Assembly (NCBI GenBank): GCA_028702495.1
Contig: JAQVOS010000008.1
Coordinates: 1 to 38,504 of the forward strand
From: Bacilli bacterium
GTDB lineage: Bacteria; Bacillota_I; Bacilli_A; ML615J-28; CAG-698
Length of the DNA: 38,504 bases
Reading direction: 5' to 3'
Positions within the stretch are counted from its first letter, which is position 1; each line of letters begins with the position of its first letter. Below, piece after piece: positions 1 to 8,135 of the stretch. The position numbers and the translations under genes are program-made. Under the pieces are notes generated by a model that searched no databases, had not been told where the DNA came from, and saw nothing but the letters and a program-made list of their open reading frames with translations.

Positions 1-1054
1 GGACTTTTTTTCCCTCAATAATTAGACTCTTATCCGCAATTGTCACACTCGCACCTAGGACATTAAGGGAGTTTTGGATGGCAAAAAGGCGATTACTTTC
101 CTTATACTCGAGTTTCTCGAGACCGGTAAGAATGACGCGACAGGAGGAAACAGATGCAACAGCGGCTAATATTGGGGCTAAATCAGGGTTTTGAGTCAGG
201 TCAATCGTACAATCTTGAAAGTTTACATTAATGCATCGTAAATAGTGAGATGTCACTTCAAAGGTTGCTCCCATTTGTTCAAAATAGGAAATGATGCGAA
301 CATCGGGTTGATAACTGTCGCGTCTAATATCCTCAATGCGTAACTGCCGATTGAAAAGAGCCATTCCGATAAAAAATGCCGCAGAGGAATAATCAACTTC
401 AATTCGTATCTCCTGAGGAAGATAAGTGCCTTCGGTACGAAGCCATTCCTCCTCTTCAACAATCTCAACACCAAAATTTTTGATGAAGTTTACTCCGAGA
501 CGAACATAATCGCCTTGCATAACCGAGGCATGAAGATAAATGGGGGACAAAGGCATCATCAAGCTGAGTCCACTAGCCCATTGGGTAGTAATATTCATCG
601 CTGGGCGATAATACAAATGGTTTAACGTTCCTTTGATATGAATGGCATTTGCTTCGAAAGAGAATTCTAATCCCTTCAAATCTTCGAGATCTTTTGTTTT
701 AATCCGATCAATGATTCGAGGATGACATTGAATCGTGAAATCATGTTCATAGATAGAAATGAGACCCACTAGTAATCGCAGGGTCGTTGCTGACTCCTTG
801 ACGTCGAGAGGTCCACAAATAGAATAAAATCCAGGACTTTCCAAAGTAATGGTTTTCTTTGTGATTTTAATATTCATCCCTAAATTTTTCAAGCAATCAA
901 GAGTTGCCATGGTGTCATCACAAAAGAGTGGATGATGAATAATGCTGGTTCCTTTTGCTAAACTGGCAGCAATCAATGCGCGATGAGTTAAGCTTTTAGA
1001 AGATGGAATTCGAATTCTTCCTTTTAGGGATCCAGGATAAAATCTCAAGTTCAT
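1..1054 (-). CDS. aroA: 3-phosphoshikimate 1-carboxyvinyltransferase (EPSP synthase), partial; runs off the left edge
   Basis: Own translation from ATG at 1054: MNLRFYPGSLKGRIRIPSSKSLTHRALIAASLAKGTSIIHHPLFCDDTMATLDCLKNLG...; the IPSSKSLTHRALI substrate-binding motif is typical of EPSPS. Missing from the ORF track because there is no stop within the window. Confidence 0.9.
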   Translation of the reverse strand, partial: MNLRFYPGSLKGRIRIPSSKSLTHRALIAASLAKGTSIIHHPLFCDDTMATLDCLKNLGMNIKITKKTITLESPGFYSICGPLDVKESATTLRLLVGLISIYEHDFTIQCHPRIIDRIKTKDLEDLKGLEFSFEANAIHIKGTLNHLYYRPAMNITTQWASGLSLMMPLSPIYLHASVMQGDYVRLGVNFIKNFGVEIVEEEEWLRTEGTYLPQEIRIEVDYSSAAFFIGMALFNRQLRIEDIRRDSYQPDVRIISYFEQMGATFEVTSHYLRCINVNFQDCTIDLTQNPDLAPILAAVASVSSCRVILTGLEKLEYKESNRLFAIQNSLNVLGASVTIADKSLIIEGKKV

Positions 1055-1134
1055 AATACTACCTCACTCTACCTTCTATTATACTATAATTTTTCCTCAA
1101 AAAAAAGGATTTTTATACTTTCGTGAATAAAAAA

Positions 1135-1152
1135 GCAACCCCGAAGGGTTGC
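1135..1152 (-). terminator. Rho-independent terminator after the Bax-inhibitor-like gene
   Basis: GCAACCC/GGGTTGC stem with tetraloop; the minus strand continues into TTTTTTATTC. Confidence 0.85.
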
Positions 1153-1178
1153 TCTTAAACTCGGAATCGATAATACGA

Positions 1179-1928
1179 TTAACGTTCGCGCGCAAATATA
1201 GCAACAATTCTTAAAACTTCGATGTATACCCATAAAGTCGTATAGACGATTCCAAAAGCAGCAAACCATTCTAAGAATTTTGGTTGACCAGTCTCCACCG
1301 TGTTTCGTATGACTTCCATATCAAAGAATAGATACAAAACAGCAAGAGCACAAGATAATCCTGATGCTAAAAGACCAAATCCACCCCCAAATGCTGTAGA
1401 CAAAGCAGGAATGAATAAAGATAATATGAATAATACAAGTTGTGATAAAATCATACTCAAAGCAAAAATAAGAAGAAATTTTACAAATTTGCCGGTTACT
1501 TTTACGATATTTGTCATATATAAAATACTAACAACAAACACAACGGCAAAAGTTCCAGCGATGGCAGAAATGATGATTCCTGGAATTTCGGCTTCAAACA
1601 TCATTGAAATGGTTCCTAAGACCATTCCTTCTGCCAAGCAATAAATCGTTCCTGTGATTTTTGTCCAAGCAGGTCTTACAAATGAAAGTAAAGCACTAAT
1701 GAATCCAACAATAAAGGCAGCAATTAAAACAGTGACAAACAAATCGGGACTATTAATCATCAAGTAAAGACTTAAACCCACTCCAATAACAGCAATCAAT
1801 AGATAATATAAGGATTTTAGGGCAATCCCTTTGTAGGTGGCTTGTTGAAAACCTTCCTGTACTACCACATTTTCTTTTTCTAATTTTCTAAAAACCGGAT
1901 TGGATGAACCAAAACGCATATCAATCAC
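1179..1928 (-). CDS. Bax inhibitor-1/YccA family multi-pass membrane protein
   Basis: ORF of 249 aa with multiple TM segments; MRFGSSNPVFRKLE N-terminus and C-terminal FLEWFAAFGIVYTTLWVYIEVLRIVAIF typical of Bax1-I family. Confidence 0.85.
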   Translation of the reverse strand: MIDMRFGSSNPVFRKLEKENVVVQEGFQQATYKGIALKSLYYLLIAVIGVGLSLYLMINSPDLFVTVLIAAFIVGFISALLSFVRPAWTKITGTIYCLAEGMVLGTISMMFEAEIPGIIISAIAGTFAVVFVVSILYMTNIVKVTGKFVKFLLIFALSMILSQLVLFILSLFIPALSTAFGGGFGLLASGLSCALAVLYLFFDMEVIRNTVETGQPKFLEWFAAFGIVYTTLWVYIEVLRIVAIFARER

Positions 1929-2003
1929 CCCTTTTTATATGTGATATATTATATTATACACCTTATAACTTAAATAGTCATTAAGTTATGTTTAAAAACT
2001 TTT

Positions 2004-5000
2004 TTAGAATAAACCAATTTGGTCATCTTCTGGTAAGAATCCAAAGACACCGAGCTGATCCATGCGTTCAAATTGAGTTGAATTAAGTTTGGTTCGACGC
2101 ATCACGTCTCGTTTTGAAGTGAAAGGATTCTCTTCTCGAGCAGCAACAATGGAGTGAGCAGTAGTTTCACCCAATGAATCCAAAGCATTAAAAGGAATTA
2201 AAATCGCCTTTCGATCTTTGGACACTTTAAAGTTGGTAGCATCGGAGCGAGCAATATCCATTTGGATAAAACGATACCCTCTTGACACCATTTCAAGAGC
2301 TAACGAAAGCGTATAATGAGTGGCATCTTCCTTGACAGTTGCTTTTTTCGATTTTACGCGTTCACCCAATTCTTTGACACGTCGATCAATAGCTTGATAA
2401 CCTTCTGCCATTGCCACGACATCAAAAGCATCAGCACGACGTGAAAAATAGGCTGCATAATAGAATATGGGGGCATGAACCTTAAACCAACCAATTCGTA
2501 AAGCCATGATGACATAAGCGGTCGCATGGGCTTTGGGGAACATGTATTTAATCATTTTACACGATTCAATGTACCATTTAGGAACATCATAGGAAAGCAT
2601 TTCCTTTTCATAATCTTTGGAAACGCCTCGCCCTTTTCGTACATTTTCCATGATTTTAAAGGCATCTCCAGGAGGAAGGCCTTTATCAATCAAGTAAACC
2701 ATGATGTCATCACGACAACCAATCAAATCTTTAAAGGGAACTGGAGGGAATTCGGGACGAAGACCAAGCAAGAAATCACGAGCATTTCCGTTCCAAACAT
2801 TGGTTCCATGACTAAGACCAGATACTTTTAATAAGTCAGCAACTGTTTGGGGATTAATTTCCTTTAGCATATCTTTTGTTAAAGAGGTGCCAAATTCAGG
2901 AAGTCCTGTAGTTCCAATCATTTCTCCAGCAATCTGGTCTGATTGTAATCCCAAAGATTGTAATCCTTGGAACAATCCAAACACAGCATCATCGGTGAGA
3001 GGAATTTCTCCAACAGTTTTAAAGGGGAACTCATTGGGATAGGTTTCCACAAAATTCATCAAATGACGAATCATGGTGGGATCATCATGACCTAGAATAT
3101 CTAGTTTTAATAAATTGCTTTCGAATTTATGATAATCAAAATGTGTTGTTCTCCAAGTTGCATCTGGATCATCCGCTGGGTTTTGAATCGGAATTAAATC
3201 CGTATAATCAATATCTTGAGGAATGACGACAATACCGCCAGGATGTTGGCCTGTTGATCGTTTTACCCCTTCAATTTTCTTAACAATTCGATTGACTTCC
3301 GCATTTCGTACTTGAATTCCTTTTTTCTCAAAATATTTGCGAACATATCCATACGCTGTTTTTTCAGCAATGGTTGAAATGGTTCCAGCGCGAAAGGCAT
3401 GGTCTACTCCAAAAAGATCGCGACAAAATTCATGAGCTTTGGCCTGATACTCACCTGAGAAATTCAAATCAATATCGGGAATCTTTTCACCTTTAAAACC
3501 CAAGAAGGTTTCAAAGGGAATATCCACCCCATCTTGATTCATGGGGGTTCCACAAACAGGGCAATTCATCTCGGGAAGGTCAAATCCTGTCCCATATCCA
3601 TCAAAAGCTTCTTCAAAGGGAGCTTCTTTGGGATCTCGAAGGTAGTGTTTCTTATCTTCTTCTCGCAGTTTGATGGAAGTGAAATGGCATTTTGGGCAAT
3701 TATAATGGGGGGGGAGGGGGTTGACTTCCGTAATTCCCATTAAGTTAGCCACTAAACTTGAGCCAACAGAGCCTCGACTTCCAACAATATATCCCGCATC
3801 AGTAGAATGCTTGACAAGTAAATAAGAAATATAATAGACAGAAGCAAAGTTATTACCAATAATGCTATTTAACTCTTTTTCTAATCGATCCGCAATAAAC
3901 TTGGGAAGAGGATTCCCATATTGGTGATATGAATGTTCATAGGTCATATCTTGAACAGCTTGCTTTAATGATGGCACACCACGATTAGCAAGAAAATCAT
4001 CTTTGGGAGCAAATAACTGATTGGGGAATAATTCAAAGCGCTCAATTTGATCAGCGATTTTATTGCTATTCGTAATCACAACTTCATTGGCTAAGTCATC
4101 CCCTAAAAAACTAAATTCATCAAGCATTTCACGTGTTGTCATAAAATGGAAAGATGGAATATGCTCAATATCTGATAATTCGTGAATTCCTCCTCCTAAT
4201 TTTGGAGCAGTAATATAGATTTCTCTTAATCTGACCTCTTCTTTTTTCAAATGATGAACATTTCCTGTAGCAACTACTGGTTTTCCGAGTTCTTTAGCTA
4301 CTTGAATGATTTTCCGGATGATGGTACGAATGTAGCCACTTATATCTGGATCTTGGTGACGTTCGGTTAAGATTTCATATTGACTGGGGGGTTGAATCTC
4401 GATAAAGTCATAAAATCCTACGGCTTCGCGTAATTCTTCCTCACTTCGTTCATAAGCAATTTTAAACACATCACCATTCATACATCCACTTCCTAAAAGG
4501 AGGCCTTCGCGATGAGTTTCGAGAAATTTTTTCACGATGAGGGGTTCTTTGTAATAATGAACCGTATGGGAATCAGTAATAATTTTATAAAGGTTCTTCT
4601 TTCCTAACTCATTCTTGACAAGGATTGTAAAATGACTTGGGCGAGCAAGGCGATAAGCATCATTCTCATCAATAATACTATTGATATCTTGATAGGTATG
4701 AATGCCATCTTCTTGTAAATCTTGAAGCATTTTCAGGAATACTTTAGCTGTTGTTTTGGCATCATAAATGGCACGATGATGTTGTTCTAGTGCAACATCA
4801 AAAAATTTAGCAACTGACTTTAAGTTAAATGTCTTTAATTTGTGTCCATATCTCACTTTTGAAAGTTGTAAGGTATCGATGGTGAGGAAGGGCTTTGTGT
4901 TGATTCCTAAACGTTTTAAGCTTGCATATAGATGAGAATTATCAAAAGTGGCATTATGAGCAACTATGATTGAGCCGTTAATAAACTTATAAAACTCGGG

Positions 5001-6536
5001 TAAAACAATTTCAATGGAATCTGCAAAACGAACATCATCATTTGTAATGCTAGTGAGGTCAGTAATAAAAGGTGTAATTGCCTTTTTCGGTTTTACATAT
5101 TGACTAAATTCATCCACGATCATTCCTTGACGAATTTTTACTGCAGCGATTTCAATAATTTCGTTGTACTGACTCGATAAGCCCGTGGTTTCAAAGTCAT
5201 AGACGACAAAAGTAGCAGTATTAAAATCCTGAGTACCTTCTTCTAAAGTAATACGAAAATTCTTTTCATCCACGAGCGAACCTTCGACACCAAAAATAGG
5301 AAGAATGTCTAAGTCCTTAGTGGCATTATAGAAATCGGGGAAAGCATGGATATTGTGTTGATCCGTAATAGCAAGTGCACGGTGTTTGTATTTTACGGCT
5401 TGTCGTACATAATCATCGACATCCATAACACTATCTTGAACCGTCATTTTTGTATGAGCATGAAGTTCCACACGACGAATAGGCTCTGTATCTAGGATTT
5501 CCTCTTTCACAAGATCGCCTAATACTTGAAATTCTTTTAGATTCATGATGACGTCTTGTTGAAAAGGGTCATAATCAACACGTCCAATGGCTTTGATTCG
5601 TTTTCCAGGAATAGCAATTTCCTCAAACTCTTTATCCTTGTTTTGTTCCGTGTTGATAAAAGTCTTGACCATGATAGAATCTTCGCCATCCGTAATCGTT
5701 GCTTGATAGATTTTGTACTTTTCGTTTGAATCGCGTTTTTTTCGCTCAATGATTTCGGCTTCGATGACTTCCCCGATGATGGCAAAATTGGTATTACCAA
5801 ACTTTTGACGATACTCGATGCATTCGGTTTCACTTGCAGGAATCTGACGCAAGGGTGTTGGCTCAACACTGACACGTGATCGAAAACTCATGAGATTTTT
5901 ACCTTTATCAGGCTTTTGTTCTTTCTCGATGCGCTTTAGTTCATCAACCGTCTTTTCATACAACTCTTGATCTTTTAAGACTTCCTTGGTCGATTCAGTA
6001 ATGTTTTTATCAATTAATTTCTGAATCGGAATTTCAAAAGTACTGATACATGTATTAATTTTTGCACTCAATCCATATCGTTCTAAATCAAGATTGATTT
6101 CACGATTGAGATCTTTTAACATGAAAGCTTCATTTTGATCAGCCACATAAATCGTGATTTCATTTTTATCAAAAGATTTACTAAATTGGTCATACGCCAT
6201 AAAACGTGTTTTATCGTTTTTCTTATGTTCAATGATATAGGTAAAATAGTGTTCAAGAAGGTCACTTCGAATCACTGTTTTTTCATAAGCAAAAGTAACG
6301 ACTGCTTTTTGAAACTTCAGTTGATTGACAAAGTACACTTGAACAACTTCCATTAAATTCGTTGCATCTTCAACATCAATGACTTGGGGGAAAAACAAGT
6401 GAATTCGAACAAGCATTTCTGACTTTTTTATGACAATGCTCTGAATAGCACCTTGGGATAGGGTGCTATTGATATTCACATTCATCTTTTTCAATAACTC
6501 AAGAAATTTATTGCGATTTTCCAGCATCTTATCCAC
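2004..6536 (-). CDS. polC: DNA polymerase III alpha subunit, Gram-positive PolC type (PHP + inserted 3'-5' exonuclease)
   Basis: 1510 aa; PHP motif VELHAHTKMTVQDSVMDVDDYV, exonuclease motif VVYDFETTGLS, GSRGSVGSSLVANLMGITEVNPLPPHYNCP and IPDIDLNFSGEYQ polymerase motifs. Confidence 0.98.
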   Translation of the reverse strand: MDKMLENRNKFLELLKKMNVNINSTLSQGAIQSIVIKKSEMLVRIHLFFPQVIDVEDATNLMEVVQVYFVNQLKFQKAVVTFAYEKTVIRSDLLEHYFTYIIEHKKNDKTRFMAYDQFSKSFDKNEITIYVADQNEAFMLKDLNREINLDLERYGLSAKINTCISTFEIPIQKLIDKNITESTKEVLKDQELYEKTVDELKRIEKEQKPDKGKNLMSFRSRVSVEPTPLRQIPASETECIEYRQKFGNTNFAIIGEVIEAEIIERKKRDSNEKYKIYQATITDGEDSIMVKTFINTEQNKDKEFEEIAIPGKRIKAIGRVDYDPFQQDVIMNLKEFQVLGDLVKEEILDTEPIRRVELHAHTKMTVQDSVMDVDDYVRQAVKYKHRALAITDQHNIHAFPDFYNATKDLDILPIFGVEGSLVDEKNFRITLEEGTQDFNTATFVVYDFETTGLSSQYNEIIEIAAVKIRQGMIVDEFSQYVKPKKAITPFITDLTSITNDDVRFADSIEIVLPEFYKFINGSIIVAHNATFDNSHLYASLKRLGINTKPFLTIDTLQLSKVRYGHKLKTFNLKSVAKFFDVALEQHHRAIYDAKTTAKVFLKMLQDLQEDGIHTYQDINSIIDENDAYRLARPSHFTILVKNELGKKNLYKIITDSHTVHYYKEPLIVKKFLETHREGLLLGSGCMNGDVFKIAYERSEEELREAVGFYDFIEIQPPSQYEILTERHQDPDISGYIRTIIRKIIQVAKELGKPVVATGNVHHLKKEEVRLREIYITAPKLGGGIHELSDIEHIPSFHFMTTREMLDEFSFLGDDLANEVVITNSNKIADQIERFELFPNQLFAPKDDFLANRGVPSLKQAVQDMTYEHSYHQYGNPLPKFIADRLEKELNSIIGNNFASVYYISYLLVKHSTDAGYIVGSRGSVGSSLVANLMGITEVNPLPPHYNCPKCHFTSIKLREEDKKHYLRDPKEAPFEEAFDGYGTGFDLPEMNCPVCGTPMNQDGVDIPFETFLGFKGEKIPDIDLNFSGEYQAKAHEFCRDLFGVDHAFRAGTISTIAEKTAYGYVRKYFEKKGIQVRNAEVNRIVKKIEGVKRSTGQHPGGIVVIPQDIDYTDLIPIQNPADDPDATWRTTHFDYHKFESNLLKLDILGHDDPTMIRHLMNFVETYPNEFPFKTVGEIPLTDDAVFGLFQGLQSLGLQSDQIAGEMIGTTGLPEFGTSLTKDMLKEINPQTVADLLKVSGLSHGTNVWNGNARDFLLGLRPEFPPVPFKDLIGCRDDIMVYLIDKGLPPGDAFKIMENVRKGRGVSKDYEKEMLSYDVPKWYIESCKMIKYMFPKAHATAYVIMALRIGWFKVHAPIFYYAAYFSRRADAFDVVAMAEGYQAIDRRVKELGERVKSKKATVKEDATHYTLSLALEMVSRGYRFIQMDIARSDATNFKVSKDRKAILIPFNALDSLGETTAHSIVAAREENPFTSKRDVMRRTKLNSTQFERMDQLGVFGFLPEDDQIGLF

Positions 6537-6650
6537 CTCATTGCCCCCATTTTACCACAAATCAATCGTTTTGACTACCCCTAAATTGATATGAAATCTT
6601 TTCATTTTTACAATGAACTTTTCTTTCGCATTTTCATCTTTTATAATAAA

Positions 6651-6685
6651 AAGATCCCGATTTTGATAACATATCAAAATCGGGA
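6651..6685 (-). terminator. Rho-independent terminator of the galKT/hlyIII operon
   Basis: Long stem GATCCCGATTTTGAT/ATCAAAATCGGGAT followed by TTTTTATTATA on the minus strand. Confidence 0.85.
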
Positions 6686-6706
6686 TGTTTTCACCAAATG
6701 GACGGA

Positions 6707-8122
6707 TTATAGAAAGTAAAAAATAGCAAAGAAATGAAAGATTGAACCAAATATGGTAAAAATGTGCCAAACCATGTGGGTGAATTTAAATAAATTTAAA
6801 CTATAGAAAAAGATACCTACAGTATACATGATTCCCCCTAAAATTAAGAACCATACTCCTGTCGTTCCTAGACTGGCAATGATTGGGGGGAGAAAAAAGA
6901 TGGCAATCCAACCCAATAGAACATACAAAATCATATGAAACAAACGAAAACGTCCAAAAGCAAAAATGTTTAAGAGAATTCCGAGCGCACTCCCTACCCA
7001 TAAAAAGATACAAATTGCATTACCCAGGGTTCCCCCTATTGCAAGAAGCGAAAAGGGAGTATAGGTTCCTGCAATCAACAAATAAATAGTCATATGATCA
7101 AATTTTTGAAAGATTTTTTTGGATAATTCTCCCAGCGCGAGGGAATGATAGAGGGTAGACATGAGATAGAGAATGATTGCTGAAATGGAGAAAGCAAGAT
7201 AAGCTAAAATTTCTTTCGTACTTCCTCCCTTGACCATGAGTAAAACTAAAGCAGCAATGGCAAGTCCAGCTCCTATGCCATGGGTAATACCATTCGCAAT
7301 CTCCTCACCAACGGTATAAAACTTTTTAATCACAAGTGGTTTTTTTAAGATGATTTCTTTTTTTCGCCGACGAATATAGTATATATCAGGAATATTTTCA
7401 ATTAATCCCAAAGACTCTGCTTCATATAGAGTACGATAAGCAGCTGTCAAACTATTCATTTGAAGTAACTCATGACGTTCTTTACCTCTTGCAAATCGCA
7501 TCAATTGAATAAAATCCATTGCTTTATCAATTTCTTGCTTGGTAGGTGTAAATGCTTGATGAATGGAATCAATTTCCGATAAGGATTTTGTAACTTGGTG
7601 CATGGATAATAAATTTTTCTTATATTGATTTGCAAGCATTTGGGCTTTTTGGTAAACAAAGTCCATATTTACTTTATCAATGGGGTAAACAATCACTTCT
7701 TCAACCCGAGGATGAGCCATAATTCCCTTCATTTGATTGACATGACGAGGTTCATGGATGGCAACCACGAATGAAAGAGATTGGAAAGGGAGTTTTTGTT
7801 TGAGTTCATATTCACGAACTTTTAAATTAAATGCTCTCAAGATTGAAAGCGAAGGATTCTCAATATAAAAGCCGGCTAGATATGAACCGATTGTTGAATC
7901 TAATGCTTTATAACACCTTGCAACATGTTTACAATCTAGTTTTAAATACAATTTCTTTTTTTCTTGTTTAAAAGCTGTTAATAAATCATATAATTTATTA
8001 TAGTTTAAAAAGATACAGCTTGCATCATACACATCCATGATGAAAGCATCCGCTTTCATCAAGAGTGGATCACGATAAATTTGAAAATTATTCTCTTCAA
8101 TGAGTAAGTAACTTCTTGCCAT
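6707..8122 (-). CDS. Fusion: N-terminal divergent HpcH/HpaI aldolase (CitE-like) TIM-barrel domain + C-terminal hemolysin III/PAQR membrane protein
   Basis: Start revised from 8206 to 8122 (AAAAGGAG RBS upstream of ATG GCA AGA AGT). N-terminus MARSYLLIEENN...ADAFIMDVYDA matches the CitE +RSxLFVPxN...ADAVIxDLEDA layout. C-terminal half has YTVGEEIANGITHGIGAGLAIAAL, LYHSLALGE, FDHMTIYLLIAGTYTPF, HMVWHIFTIFGSIFHFFAIFYF (hemolysin III). Confidence 0.75.
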   Translation of the reverse strand: MARSYLLIEENNFQIYRDPLLMKADAFIMDVYDASCIFLNYNKLYDLLTAFKQEKKKLYLKLDCKHVARCYKALDSTIGSYLAGFYIENPSLSILRAFNLKVREYELKQKLPFQSLSFVVAIHEPRHVNQMKGIMAHPRVEEVIVYPIDKVNMDFVYQKAQMLANQYKKNLLSMHQVTKSLSEIDSIHQAFTPTKQEIDKAMDFIQLMRFARGKERHELLQMNSLTAAYRTLYEAESLGLIENIPDIYYIRRRKKEIILKKPLVIKKFYTVGEEIANGITHGIGAGLAIAALVLLMVKGGSTKEILAYLAFSISAIILYLMSTLYHSLALGELSKKIFQKFDHMTIYLLIAGTYTPFSLLAIGGTLGNAICIFLWVGSALGILLNIFAFGRFRLFHMILYVLLGWIAIFFLPPIIASLGTTGVWFLILGGIMYTVGIFFYSLNLFKFTHMVWHIFTIFGSIFHFFAIFYFL

Positions 8123-8135
8123 ACCAAACTCCTTT

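Noticed and set aside
2526-6356. Plus/minus-strand ORFs inside polC (2526-2831, 3534-3743, 5543-5875, 6135-6356)
   Set aside because: Overlap a full-length conserved CDS; translations lack protein-family features.
6552-6770. 72-aa ORF MAHFYHIWF...
   Set aside because: Crosses the terminator and the hlyIII 3' end in another frame; spurious.
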